From an uncultured Bacteriovoracaceae bacterium (GTDB lineage: Bacteria > Bdellovibrionota > Bacteriovoracia > Bacteriovoracales > Bacteriovoracaceae), in assembly GCA_937931205.1 (NCBI GenBank), contig CALHBF010000014.1:124001-188000 (forward strand): a DNA stretch of 64,000 nt, written 5' to 3'. Of this stretch, positions 52,484 to 61,141 are shown piece after piece. The notes under the pieces were generated by a model, which was not told the DNA's origin, searched no databases, and worked only from the letters and a program-made list of their open reading frames with translations. A program made the position numbers and the translations under genes. How positions within the stretch are numbered: the first letter of the stretch is position 1; each line of letters starts with the position of its first letter.

Positions 52484-53230
52484 TTAATTAAGGTTCTTTA
52501 AAAAATTTTCTGCTAATGTCTTCTCGCCTATTTTTTTTGAGCGAAAAACGGCAGAACTGATAAATTTCTCATCGAGAAAAAGCTCAACAAGAAACTCTTC
52601 ACCATGAGCTTCCGCGCGATAGACGGGAAGCTTCTTATATTTTTTCAAACTCCATTCCTGAAGTTTTGATTTAGCATCAAAGCTATCCAAGTTCTCCATC
52701 AAGAAGGCCTGAGGATTAGTTGTGAGTATCAGCTTGAGAATAAAATCACGGGCAAAATCCAATCCTTCAAACTTATACAGCACGGCCACCAGAGCTTCGA
52801 AAGTATCGGCCAGAACAGCATCTTGATCATAAGTCTTTTTCATGAACTCGCCCTTACCTAGAATAATCAGCTCTCCTAAGTTCAGAAAACGAGACAGTTT
52901 TGAAAGAGAGTATTCATTAACGAGAAAACTTCTCATCTTCGAGAGCTTTCCTTCAGGCAGTGTGGGATAAAGAGAGACGATTTTTTCAGTAATCACCAGA
53001 CCTAAAACTGCATCACCTAAAAACTCCAGTACTTCCTGATCCTTCATTCCAAATTCATGAGAAAAAGAAGAATGGACAAAGGCACTCGACATTTCTTCGG
53101 CCGTAAGACGGGAATTCATTTTCGTAGCAAACGCAGAAAAGTCAGCGTGACTTAACAGGCCCTTGATCAAGGACTTGTCTTTGCTCTCAAAGAGAGCTTT
53201 GAGCGTTTCATGAATGCGAGGATGTGACAT
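52484..53230 (-). CDS. rnc: Ribonuclease III
   Basis: RNase III cuts double-stranded RNA, including rRNA precursors. The 248-residue protein has the signature EVLEFLGDAVLGLVI (catalytic Glu and Asp), FVHSSFSHEFG, DTFEALVAVLY (second catalytic site), and a C-terminal dsRNA-binding domain (KSKLQEWSLKKYKKLPVY onwards). The ATG at 53230 has AAGGTGATT upstream. First gene of the rnc-era-der operon. Confidence 0.95.
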   Translation of the reverse strand: MSHPRIHETLKALFESKDKSLIKGLLSHADFSAFATKMNSRLTAEEMSSAFVHSSFSHEFGMKDQEVLEFLGDAVLGLVITEKIVSLYPTLPEGKLSKMRSFLVNEYSLSKLSRFLNLGELIILGKGEFMKKTYDQDAVLADTFEALVAVLYKFEGLDFARDFILKLILTTNPQAFLMENLDSFDAKSKLQEWSLKKYKKLPVYRAEAHGEEFLVELFLDEKFISSAVFRSKKIGEKTLAENFLKNLN

Positions 53231-53294
53231 AATCACCTTTTAGGTCGTCTTTCCTGATTTTCCTCAAATGACTATCAGGCAATATTTTATGAAT

Positions 53295-53326
53295 GGGCCA
53301 TTTCTACTGGAAATGGCCCAGTTTTT
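53295..53326 (+). terminator. Plus-strand terminator-like hairpin with no upstream gene
   Basis: GGGCCATTTC pairs perfectly with GAAATGGCCC (5-base loop), followed by AGTTTTTC on the plus strand. No plus-strand gene ends here. The region 53231-53389 also has a CCCCTAA / TTAGGGG pair (53338-53344, 53367-53374). These might serve the convergence or leader of the ABC-F and rnc minus-strand genes, or mark a small RNA. Confidence 0.45.
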
Positions 53327-53389
53327 CAAATGATAATCCCCTAAACCCTGTAAATTATTTACGTGACTTAGGGGTAAATATTCGGTTTT

Positions 53390-54997
53390 TTATGCTTTAG
53401 AGTCCAAATACTCGGTATAAGTACCCGGATAGAAGGTCACCCCACCACGGTCAACTTCGGCCACCGTTGTTGTCACTTCTTTTAAAAAGTGTCGGTCGTG
53501 GGATACTAAAAGTACTGTTCCATCAAAGTTTTTCAGAGCTTCCGTCAAAACTTCACGGCTCATAATATCAAGGTGGTTGGTAGGCTCATCTAGAATAAGA
53601 AGGTTTAGCGGATTACAAAGAAGTGTGGCCAGAATCAAACGGGCCTTCTCTCCTCCTGATAAAACACTCACTTTCTTATCAACATCATCTCCACGGAAAA
53701 GAAATGCCGCCAAAAGATTTCGAAGGTAGCCATCGGACTTATTGTGCCCAACTCGACCTCGAACTTCTTCGAAGGCCGTTTTGTTAGGATCAAGAACATC
53801 CATTGAATATTGAGAGAAATAACCAAAGTTCACGTTGGCACCAATCTGACTTGTCCCATTCGTTCCTTCAGTCAGACCTGCAATAATTTTTAAAAGAGTT
53901 GATTTACCAGCTCCGTTCACTCCTACCACAGCGACTTTATCTAAACGTTTCACAAGTCCTGTCACATTTGAGAAGACTTTCTTCTCCTTACCTTCATCAG
54001 TAATCCATGTTTTACCTAGATCATTGAGTTTCACCACATCATTTCCTGAACGAGGTGGCTGCGGGAATTCAAAATTGATTGTCTGAACATCAGCAACAAC
54101 TTCAATTCTCTCAATCTTATCAAGTTTTTTCACTCGCGACTGAACTTGGGCAGCATGACTGGCACGAGCAGCAAATTTAGCAATAAATTCTTCTTCTTTC
54201 TTAAGCATCGCTTCTTGTCTTTGAGCTGAAGCAAGGAGCTGCTCACGACGAATCTCACGCTCTTTCTCATAGTAGTCATAGTTACCAGAATAAACGGTGA
54301 TCGTTTTGTGATTCACTTCCACAATTTTCTTCACGATTCCATTCATAAAATCACGATCGTGCGAAGTCATGAAAATGGCACCCTTGAAATTTTTAAGCCA
54401 AGTCTCAAGCCAGAGAATTGATTCCAAATCAAGATAGTTGGTAGGCTCATCCATTAAAATGAAATCTGGTTTTTGAGCAAGTACTTGGGCCAGAGCAATA
54501 CGCATCTTCCAACCACCTGAGAAACTCTCCACCGGCTTACCATGATCCTCAGGCATAATCCCTAGACCAGTTAGTACTTCTGCCGCTTCATGCTCAATTT
54601 CATATCCACCAAGTTTTTCAAACTCTGTTTGAAAATCTCCCAGCTTCTCCAGCATTTCATCACTATACTCACCCTCTTCTAGGGCCTTCTCAATTTTAGA
54701 AATTTCATTCTTTAAAAAACCAAGACGAGGATTTCCGTGAATCACTTGTTCCAAGGCAGAACGTCCACGAAGCTCACCCACGTTTTGTGAGAAGTAACAA
54801 AGACGAATATTTCCCGGAACATTGATATTTCCTGAATCAGCAGTTTCTTCGTTCATAATCAGACGGAAGAGCGATGTTTTTCCTGCACCATTTGGCCCGA
54901 CTAAACCGACTTTTTCTCCTGGCCCAATAAAAAATGAACCATTCGTATAAAGTACTTGTCCGCCATATGACTTTGTTAAGCTTGAAACTGTAATCAT
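53390..54997 (-). CDS. ABC-F family ATPase (ribosome-associated type)
   Basis: A 535-residue protein with two ABC ATPase domains and no membrane segment. Domain 1: GPNGAGKTSLF, signature SFSGGWKMRIALAQVL, LMDEPTNYLDLES. Domain 2: GVNGAGKSTLL, LSGGEKARLILA, LILDEPTNHLDIMS. The linker between them is charged and helical (EREIRREQLLASAQRQE region), as in ABC-F factors that act at the ribosomal E site. Which subtype (YbiT-, EttA- or Uup-like) is not clear; the short C-terminus argues against Uup. The ATG at 54997 has GGAGGATTT upstream, so the longer reading to 55096 was rejected. Confidence 0.92.
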   Translation of the reverse strand: MITVSSLTKSYGGQVLYTNGSFFIGPGEKVGLVGPNGAGKTSLFRLIMNEETADSGNINVPGNIRLCYFSQNVGELRGRSALEQVIHGNPRLGFLKNEISKIEKALEEGEYSDEMLEKLGDFQTEFEKLGGYEIEHEAAEVLTGLGIMPEDHGKPVESFSGGWKMRIALAQVLAQKPDFILMDEPTNYLDLESILWLETWLKNFKGAIFMTSHDRDFMNGIVKKIVEVNHKTITVYSGNYDYYEKEREIRREQLLASAQRQEAMLKKEEEFIAKFAARASHAAQVQSRVKKLDKIERIEVVADVQTINFEFPQPPRSGNDVVKLNDLGKTWITDEGKEKKVFSNVTGLVKRLDKVAVVGVNGAGKSTLLKIIAGLTEGTNGTSQIGANVNFGYFSQYSMDVLDPNKTAFEEVRGRVGHNKSDGYLRNLLAAFLFRGDDVDKKVSVLSGGEKARLILATLLCNPLNLLILDEPTNHLDIMSREVLTEALKNFDGTVLLVSHDRHFLKEVTTTVAEVDRGGVTFYPGTYTEYLDSKA

Positions 54998-55069
54998 TAA
55001 ATCCTCCGAATCCAGAAAACATAGCTCTTTTGCTGTACATATAAAAGGGAAAAACGTAATATACGCACT

Positions 55070-56017
55070 ATGAAATGGAATCTTATTGAAAAACAAACAG
55101 AGTTTTTGGACATTTTAAAAGTCCAAGGAAAAAGCTTTAACACCATTAAGAACTATAAAGCGGATCTGGCCTGCTTTAATGGCTTCCTTGTAGAAAAACA
55201 GGACGGCCTTAAATTTAACCAGTTCACTACCGCCCAAGTTCAGGAATACGCTCAGTATCTTCAAAAAAAATACGACTCAAGTAATTCCGTCAGACGTCGG
55301 GTTCAGGCCTTACGACTTTTTTTTGATTATCTGTTGAGTGAAAATATCTTTGAAGAGAACCCTATCAAGAAGATGGCGGTCTCTCCCAAAATTCTAGATA
55401 TTCCACGCCCACAAACTTTTGCCCAAGTTCTGAGAGTTCACACTCTTCTTAAAAAAAGAGTCAAGCAGCACGAGAATCTTACTCAGTTTGTTCATCTGCG
55501 AAACCTCATTATCTTCCATTTGATTTTTGGTGCGGGCCTGAAAGTTAGTGATCTCTCATCACTAAAGATGGAGAGCATTTTAAAATCCAAGAAGGGATTT
55601 AGAGTCATGGTGGAGCATCCTAAGAGAGACCCGTACTCCATTAATCTTCCTGATTCATTTAATGCTGATTTTCTTCACTATCAAGAACTCTATGAGAAAT
55701 TCATTACCAATGAGAATCTTGATATTGATGAACTTTTTTTTAATGCTAACCCTTACAAGATTCTCTCGGGAGGACTTTCTCCTCGCGGAATCGAACTCTT
55801 TTTTGAAGATCTTCGTCGTGAAATCAAAATGGAAATTACGGCAAAATCTCTTCGTCAGGCCTGTATTTTTAAATGGCTTAACCTCAACTCTCCCCACTCA
55901 AGCATTAAAGAGTGGTTAGGAGTTGCTCCAAGCTATTCTCTGGAGCTTTACGTTGAAGAACTTCAAAAATCCCCTGCAGACTATGTCTATACGGAGATCG
56001 AAGATGAGCATGCATGA
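55070..56017 (+). CDS. Degenerate tyrosine recombinase (XerC/D-like), probably catalytically altered
   Basis: A 315-residue Xer-like protein: N-terminal SAM-like core-binding domain (KSFNTIKNYKADLACFNGFL region), then a catalytic-domain fold. The Arg-I position (usually GLRxSEL) reads GAGLKVSDLSSL, so Arg is Lys158. The HxLRH box reads AKSLRQACIF: His to Lys259, Arg262 kept. The LGH box reads LGV (Val285). The nucleophile position keeps Tyr294 in LELYVEE. With three of six key residues changed it is unlikely to be a normal recombinase. Diverges from the ABC-F gene; overlaps ribD by 14 bases. Confidence 0.8.
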   Translation: MKWNLIEKQTEFLDILKVQGKSFNTIKNYKADLACFNGFLVEKQDGLKFNQFTTAQVQEYAQYLQKKYDSSNSVRRRVQALRLFFDYLLSENIFEENPIKKMAVSPKILDIPRPQTFAQVLRVHTLLKKRVKQHENLTQFVHLRNLIIFHLIFGAGLKVSDLSSLKMESILKSKKGFRVMVEHPKRDPYSINLPDSFNADFLHYQELYEKFITNENLDIDELFFNANPYKILSGGLSPRGIELFFEDLRREIKMEITAKSLRQACIFKWLNLNSPHSSIKEWLGVAPSYSLELYVEELQKSPADYVYTEIEDEHA

Positions 56018-57068
56018 AGAATATTTAAAAAGAGCTTTTGAACTTTCTCTCCAAAGCCGAGGGGCCAATTTCCCTAATCCTTATGTAGGTGCGGTCATTG
56101 TCAAAAACGGCAGGATTATCGGCGAAGGTTATCATAAAAAACACGGCGGCCCTCATGCTGAAGTGGATGCCATTCTTTCGGCGACAGAATCAGTCGAAGG
56201 CGCTGACATCTATGTGACACTTGAGCCGTGTTGCCATACCAATAAACTCACTCCCCCTTGTGCGCAAAGACTCATTCAAGAAAAAATCAAACGTGTCTTT
56301 ATTGCTAATCTTGACCCTAATCCACATGTTTTCGGAGAGGGAGTAAGACTTTTGCGAGAGCATGGGATCACTGTGGAGCATGGTCTCTTGAGCGAGTTAG
56401 GAGAAACAGTTAATGAAGTTTTCTTTCATGCTCAAAGAAATAAAACTCCCTTTGTTCACTTAAAACTTGCTCAAAGTTTGGATGGAAAAATTGCACTCAG
56501 TAATGGTGAGTCCCAATGGATTACTTCAGCAGAAGCACGTAACCATGCCCATCATGCCCGCTCTCTTCATCAGGCAGTGATGATTGGTGCCAATACATTG
56601 AGAGCTGATAATCCCAAGCTCAATGTCAGACTCACCAATTATCAAGGAACTCAGCCCTACCGAATCGTCTTCACGAAAAGTGGAGAAATTGATTTCTCTA
56701 AAAATCTTTTCTGTGATGAATTAAAAGAAAAAACCATTATTATTTCTCAAAAGAAAATAACAACTCACCATCTTCCGCCTGAGAATATTATCCAGGCCCG
56801 TGACCTCAAAGAATCACTATCCGCTCTCTTTGATAGAAAACTTATCAATCTCTATCTGGAGGGAGGGGCGAACTTGGCAGGAGAATTCTTGAAAGAAAAG
56901 TTAGTGCAAAGAGTAAGTTTTTATCTTGCTCCCACTATCTTGGGAGAAGGTCTCTCTTCTCTTTCAGGAATCAAACTCTCCACTCTCCAAGAGCGAATTG
57001 ATCTGGTCGATAGCAAGATTGAAAATGTCGGAAGAGACTTTTATTTAACAGGAAAAATCGCGAGGTAA
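56004..57068 (+). CDS. ribD: Riboflavin biosynthesis bifunctional deaminase/reductase
   Basis: RibD deaminates and then reduces the pyrimidine intermediate of riboflavin synthesis. The N-terminal deaminase (about residues 1-145) has GGPHAEVDAIL and LEPCCHTNKLTPPCAQ (zinc ligands); the C-terminal reductase has VHLKLAQSLDGKIAL, ITSAEARNHAHHARS, VMIGANTLRADNPKLNVR and LEGGANLAGEFL. Full length at 354 residues. The ATG at 56004 has GGAG 8 bases upstream and overlaps the recombinase gene by 14 bases. First gene of ribD-ribE-ribBA-ribH. No FMN riboswitch was seen upstream. Confidence 0.95.
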   Translation: MSMHEEYLKRAFELSLQSRGANFPNPYVGAVIVKNGRIIGEGYHKKHGGPHAEVDAILSATESVEGADIYVTLEPCCHTNKLTPPCAQRLIQEKIKRVFIANLDPNPHVFGEGVRLLREHGITVEHGLLSELGETVNEVFFHAQRNKTPFVHLKLAQSLDGKIALSNGESQWITSAEARNHAHHARSLHQAVMIGANTLRADNPKLNVRLTNYQGTQPYRIVFTKSGEIDFSKNLFCDELKEKTIIISQKKITTHHLPPENIIQARDLKESLSALFDRKLINLYLEGGANLAGEFLKEKLVQRVSFYLAPTILGEGLSSLSGIKLSTLQERIDLVDSKIENVGRDFYLTGKIAR

Positions 57069-57071
57069 AAT

Positions 57072-57716
57072 ATGTTCACCGGACTTATTCAAGAAGTAGG
57101 TGTTATTGAATCCGTTCAATCAAATGCTGAAGGTAAGGAATTTGTGATCAAAGCACCTGCCCTGATCAGTGAAATTAAAATAGATGATTCGGTGGCAACC
57201 AATGGAGTTTGTCTGACGGCAACTCAAATTAAGGGAGACACGTTTAAAGTCCAGGCCATTCATATGACTTTGAAAAAAACCTCTATCGGAAGTTTAAATG
57301 TAGGCTCTCCTGTTAATTTAGAACTCTCACTTCGTCCTCAAGATCGCCTAGGAGGCCATATGGTCTCAGGGCACGTTAATGAATTGGGAGTCATCAAAGA
57401 TATCAAAAAAATGGGCCAAAACTGGGAAATCACCATCGGTTTTAACCCCAGTATTCGCAAATACATGATCAAAGAGGGTTCCGTTGCCCTTGACGGAATT
57501 AGTCTGACCATTGCGCAACTGGGAAATAATGATTTAACAGTAGCGATTATTCCTCACACTCTAAAAAACACCAATTTAGGTCGTAAAAAAGTTGGTGATG
57601 TCATCAATATCGAGGTAGATATGGTGGCAAAGTATATTGAAAACTTCATACTCCACGACACTGATAAAAAAGAGGAATGGGCGAAGAATTTTTTTAACGC
57701 TAAATACGAAGACTGA
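57072..57716 (+). CDS. ribE: Riboflavin synthase, alpha subunit
   Basis: The last enzyme of riboflavin synthesis, dismutating two 6,7-dimethyl-8-ribityllumazine. The 214-residue protein has two related barrels: MFTGLIQEVGVIESV, VATNGVCLTAT, LGGHMVSGHVNELG in the first and VALDGISLTIAQLG, PHTLKNTNLG in the second. 3 bases after ribD and 1 base before ribBA. Confidence 0.95.
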   Translation: MFTGLIQEVGVIESVQSNAEGKEFVIKAPALISEIKIDDSVATNGVCLTATQIKGDTFKVQAIHMTLKKTSIGSLNVGSPVNLELSLRPQDRLGGHMVSGHVNELGVIKDIKKMGQNWEITIGFNPSIRKYMIKEGSVALDGISLTIAQLGNNDLTVAIIPHTLKNTNLGRKKVGDVINIEVDMVAKYIENFILHDTDKKEEWAKNFFNAKYED

Positions 57717-57717
57717 C

Positions 57718-58926
57718 ATGAAACTAAATACTATTGCCGAAGCTATTGAAGATATTAAACAAGGTAAAATCATTATCGTAGTTGATGATGAGGATCGTGA
57801 GAACGAAGGCGACTTCGTGATGAGTGCCCAGCTTCTGACTCCTGAAGCGGTTAATTTTATGGCCTCTATTGGAAGAGGCCTTATCTGTACTCCACTCTCA
57901 GCTGACTTGGCAGAAAGGTTTGATCTTCCTCTGCAAGTACAGACCAATACAGCAAATCTGGGTACGGCCTTTACTGTTACCATTGATGCCAAAGAAAAAA
58001 TTTCGACAGGTATTTCGGCCAGTGATCGCTCTCACACCATGAAGCTTTTAACGAATCCGAAAACAACAGCTGCTGATTTTGTTCGTCCTGGTCACATCTT
58101 TCCTTTAATCGCTAAGAACCATGGTGTGCTTGTTCGAAACGGACACACAGAAGCAAGTGTTGATCTTTGTCGCCTCAGCGGACTTGCTCCTGTTGCAGTT
58201 ATCTGCGAGATCATCAATCCTGATGGCTCTATGGCCCGCCTGCCGGATCTTTTTGAATTAGCAAAAGTTCATCATCTAAAAATTATCTCGATTGAAGATC
58301 TTATTACTTATCGAAAAAATACAGAGAACCTTATCTCACAAGTGGAGACAATTCCTTTTCCTTGTAAGTACGGCGATGACTTTAAACTTTCCATTTTTAG
58401 GTCAGAGATCCTCGGAGAAGAACATCTGTGTATCTCTAAAGGAAGCCCTGAGGAATTAAAAAATAATCCTCTTGTTCGCCTGCATTCCGAATGCTTTACC
58501 GGAGATATTTTCGGTTCCCTTCGTTGTGATTGCGGAGAACAGCTTGATCTTGCCATGAAAAAGATCAATGAAGCCGGTTCTGGCATTGCTGTCTACTTAA
58601 AACAAGAAGGTCGAGGCATTGGACTCTATAACAAAATTCGCGCCTACCAATTACAAGACCAAGGTTTTGATACGGTTGAGGCCAACTTAAAACTGGGACA
58701 CCCAGCAGACCTGCGCGACTACACCATGGCCGCTCAGATTCTTAAACATTTCGGTGTGACAGAAGCTCAGGTGATGACCAATAATCCAAAGAAACTGGAT
58801 CAGCTTGAAACTTTCGGAATCAAAACGTCTCGAGTGTCCTTGGAAGTAAAACCAGAGACTCGTAATGAGAAATATCTGATTACAAAAAAAGAAAAACTTG
58901 GACACTTACTCAAGAGTTTTAAATAA
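57718..58926 (+). CDS. ribBA: Bifunctional DHBP synthase / GTP cyclohydrolase II
   Basis: Two entry enzymes of riboflavin synthesis in one 402-residue chain. N-terminal RibB (about 1-205): VVDDEDRENEGDFVM, and DRSHTMKLLTNPKTT, GHTEASVDLCRLSG. C-terminal RibA: VRLHSECFTGDIFGSLRCDCGEQL in parts (zinc Cys), KQEGRGIGLYNKIRAYQLQD in parts and NNPKKLDQLETFGI. The ATG at 57718 follows the ribE stop by 1 base. A longer in-frame start at 57637 would overlap ribE. Confidence 0.95.
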   Translation: MKLNTIAEAIEDIKQGKIIIVVDDEDRENEGDFVMSAQLLTPEAVNFMASIGRGLICTPLSADLAERFDLPLQVQTNTANLGTAFTVTIDAKEKISTGISASDRSHTMKLLTNPKTTAADFVRPGHIFPLIAKNHGVLVRNGHTEASVDLCRLSGLAPVAVICEIINPDGSMARLPDLFELAKVHHLKIISIEDLITYRKNTENLISQVETIPFPCKYGDDFKLSIFRSEILGEEHLCISKGSPEELKNNPLVRLHSECFTGDIFGSLRCDCGEQLDLAMKKINEAGSGIAVYLKQEGRGIGLYNKIRAYQLQDQGFDTVEANLKLGHPADLRDYTMAAQILKHFGVTEAQVMTNNPKKLDQLETFGIKTSRVSLEVKPETRNEKYLITKKEKLGHLLKSFK

Positions 58927-58935
58927 AGAGGAACT

Positions 58936-59400
58936 ATGAAAATTGAAGGAACACTGAACGCATCAAACCTTAAAGTGGCGATCATCACTGCCAGATTCAA
59001 TGAATTCATCACCACAAAACTTCTTGGTGGGGCCATCGATTGCTTAAACCGCCACGATATCAACTCAAATAATATTGATGAAATTTGGGTTCCGGGCGCT
59101 TTTGAAATCCCAACTGCGGCCCTTGCCCTTGCTGAATCAAAAAAATATGACGCCGTTATTTGCCTTGGCGCAGTTATTCGCGGCTCAACCACTCACTATG
59201 ACTACGTGTGTAACGAAGTGGCCAAAGGTATCTCTCACGTTTCTCTTAAAACGGGAGTTCCTACGATATTTGGCGTAGTTACGACTGAAAATATCGAACA
59301 GGCCATTGAGCGTGCTGGAACGAAGGCCGGAAATAAGGGCTGGGATGCGGCCATGAGTGCTATTGAAATGGCCAATTTAATGAAAAAAATTAAGGGATAA
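58936..59400 (+). CDS. ribH: 6,7-dimethyl-8-ribityllumazine synthase
   Basis: Makes lumazine from the ribityl pyrimidine and DHBP; 154 residues, icosahedral or pentameric family. Key motifs: [64 protein letters not shown] in parts, and [26 protein letters not shown] precedes the ATG. Last rib gene; the 159 bases to rpsD hold no gene. Confidence 0.95.
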   Translation: MKIEGTLNASNLKVAIITARFNEFITTKLLGGAIDCLNRHDINSNNIDEIWVPGAFEIPTAALALAESKKYDAVICLGAVIRGSTTHYDYVCNEVAKGISHVSLKTGVPTIFGVVTTENIEQAIERAGTKAGNKGWDAAMSAIEMANLMKKIKG

Positions 59401-59559
59401 AATAAATCCTAAGTATTTTGAGGATATATCGCTTCCGCCTTGCCAAGAGCAGCGAAGTTGACTATAAATGACCTCACACTTTTTTTAACGAGGAAAGCGG
59501 GCTCTTAAGAGAAGTTTTAAACTATTGTTTCCTGCTACATTGCCTAAAGGAGAATTCAC

Positions 59560-60192
59560 ATGGCAAAAATCGACATGGGGCGTGCACGCTTCAAAATCCA
59601 ACGTCGTCTAGGCGTTGAACTACCAGGTCTTGGAAAAGCTGGTGCTCTTGAAAGAAAACCTTACGGTCCGGGTCAACACGGAATGCAACGTAAGAAGCTT
59701 TCAGATTACACAATCCGTCTATTGGAAAAACAAAAAGTTATGTTCCACTACGGACTTCGTGAAACTCAACTTAGAACTTACGTTCATAAGTCTAAAAAAA
59801 TTAAAACAGCTTCATGGGTAGACACAATGATCGTTACTCTTGAATCTCGTCTTGATAACGTAGTTTTCCGTCTTAACTGGGCCCCTTCGATTCCAGCTGC
59901 TCGTCAGATGGTTTCTCACAAGCACATCCTAGTTAACGGTAAAGTAACAAACGTTCCAGGATACGTACTTAAAGTTGGTGACGTTATCGAAATCACTGAT
60001 ACAGGTGCTAAATCTGGTAACTACCTACAAGCTAAAACTCGTCCAAGAATCTCTTCAATCCCAGCTTGTTTAAATAAGCAAACTGTTGGTGAGAAAGAAA
60101 AAGCAACTCTAGTTGCTAAGCCACTTCCTGAAGATATCCCGTTCGCTTTTGAGAAGCGTCTCGTGATTGAGTGGTACTGGAAAATCAAGTAA
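59560..60192 (+). CDS. rpsD: 30S ribosomal protein S4
   Basis: A primary 16S rRNA binder, 210 residues, with RFKIQRRLGVELPGL, KPYGPGQHGMQRKKLSDY in parts, YGLRETQLRTYV, and the S4 RNA-binding domain LESRLDNVVFRLNWAPSI with ARQMVSHKHILVNGK. The Zn-binding Cys of the N-terminus are absent, as in C- versions. AAAGGAG precedes the ATG. It stands alone, not in the alpha operon with rpsM-rpsK-rpoA. A strong terminator follows. Confidence 0.96.
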   Translation: MAKIDMGRARFKIQRRLGVELPGLGKAGALERKPYGPGQHGMQRKKLSDYTIRLLEKQKVMFHYGLRETQLRTYVHKSKKIKTASWVDTMIVTLESRLDNVVFRLNWAPSIPAARQMVSHKHILVNGKVTNVPGYVLKVGDVIEITDTGAKSGNYLQAKTRPRISSIPACLNKQTVGEKEKATLVAKPLPEDIPFAFEKRLVIEWYWKIK

Positions 60193-60209
60193 TAACCAGT
60201 CTTACAATG

Positions 60210-60240
60210 AAGGCCTCACTTTTGTGGGGCCTTTTTTTTT
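60210..60240 (+). terminator. Rho-independent terminator after rpsD
   Basis: AAGGCCTCAC, loop TTTT, GTGGGGCCTT (one G-T pair), then a long T-run that reaches the stop codon of the next, convergent gene. Confidence 0.88.
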
Positions 60241-60775
60241 ACCATTCTTTTATTTTTTCTAAGACTTTTTCCACGTCGCCTGGATCATGCTGATGCTCAA
60301 GGCACTTTTCTTCATCATGAGACCATGAGATTCCCCCTTCACTTTTCGGGGTAACCACTTCCTCTTTTACTTCGATCTTGTCATCACCAATTGAACCACG
60401 ACTTTTCTGGGCCTTGGTATCCGTATAGAGCTCTGTTGCTGGATCAAGCTTTAAGTCAAAGTTCACAAATTCTGAATCCCCTAGCCAATCTCTAATTCGA
60501 AGATAGCTCTCTGAGAGAATGTAGCCCATATCTCTTGAGGGCAAATCCTTGAGGGTCAAAATTCGCTGGCCACCAAGCTTATCCTTGGCCACCACACGAA
60601 AACCACTAACAGGAGCAGTCTTTAAGACAAAGCCCTCTTTATCACCACAGGCCAGGCGAGTGCTTGCTGGATCCTGAGTTTGAAAATTAGCAATAAAGGA
60701 GCAGTTAAACTGCTCACTGGCCATGACTGAATGAGACAATAACAAAGAAAGAAGAACGACAAGCTTACCAGTCAT
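60239..60775 (-). CDS. Exported protein of unknown function
   Basis: A 178-residue protein with a signal peptide ending at VMA (about residue 19). Two cysteines near the N-terminus of the mature chain (NCSF, LACGD) may pair; a third lies in EEKCLEH. The middle is beta-like (GFRVVAKDKLGGQRILTLKDL), and the C-terminal 60 residues are acidic and charged with Lys and Glu. No known domain. It shares its 3' end with the rpsD terminator. Confidence 0.6.
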   Translation of the reverse strand: MTGKLVVLLSLLLSHSVMASEQFNCSFIANFQTQDPASTRLACGDKEGFVLKTAPVSGFRVVAKDKLGGQRILTLKDLPSRDMGYILSESYLRIRDWLGDSEFVNFDLKLDPATELYTDTKAQKSRGSIGDDKIEVKEEVVTPKSEGGISWSHDEEKCLEHQHDPGDVEKVLEKIKEW

Positions 60776-60843
60776 CTAAACCTCGATGAAAAGAAATCTG
60801 CCAATCTTATCGGAATATTTGATGAAAAATGTAGCCTGCCCGC

Positions 60844-61071
60844 CTACGAATGATCTTTGATCTGAGAATGAATATGGGCCCTTAATTCTTTAAGAGTCTC
60901 AATGGACTTTTTCATATACTCATTGGCCTTATTTAAACGTTGAATTTCGTCTTGGGCTTCAGGATAATTTCTTTGAACGAGGGTCAAGGCGCGGGTAATA
61001 GAGGCGTCCATAATGGCAAAGTGATTGGCCAGATCATGAATATATTTTCGTGTCTCTGTATGATCAACCAT
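60844..61071 (-). CDS. Small helical protein with a histidine-kinase H-box-like motif
   Basis: A 75-residue, all-helical protein. Residues 10-20 (YIHDLANHFAI) resemble the H-box of histidine-kinase dimerisation domains, where the histidine before D-L-x-N is phosphorylated. The rest forms a second long helix (LNKANEYMKKSIETLKELRAHI), so the whole could be a helical hairpin like a stand-alone DHp or Spo0B-type domain. There is no kinase ATP-binding domain and no adjacent response regulator. AAGGAGACGG precedes the ATG. Signalling is an inference from the motif. Confidence 0.6.
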   Translation of the reverse strand: MVDHTETRKYIHDLANHFAIMDASITRALTLVQRNYPEAQDEIQRLNKANEYMKKSIETLKELRAHIHSQIKDHS

Positions 61072-61090
61072 TCGCCCGTCTCCTTAAATA

Positions 61091-61117
61091 AAAAAGCCTT
61101 CCCGATGGGAAGGCCTT
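61091..61117 (-). terminator. Rho-independent terminator of the cytochrome oxidase operon
   Basis: On the minus strand GCCTTCCC, loop ATC, GGGAAGGC, then TTTTTTATTT. It lies 25 bases past the ctaF stop codon. Confidence 0.85.
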
Positions 61118-61141
61118 ATTAAAACCAACTTAGCAAATATT

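Noticed and set aside
55900-56003. FMN riboswitch before ribD
   Set aside because: The sequence upstream of ribD is coding for the recombinase-like protein, and none of the conserved RFN-element blocks were seen.
59401-59559. Structured S4-autoregulation leader before rpsD
   Set aside because: Only short, weak inverted repeats (TCGCT/AGCGA, CTCTTAAGAG) are visible; no known S4-binding pseudoknot could be built by eye.
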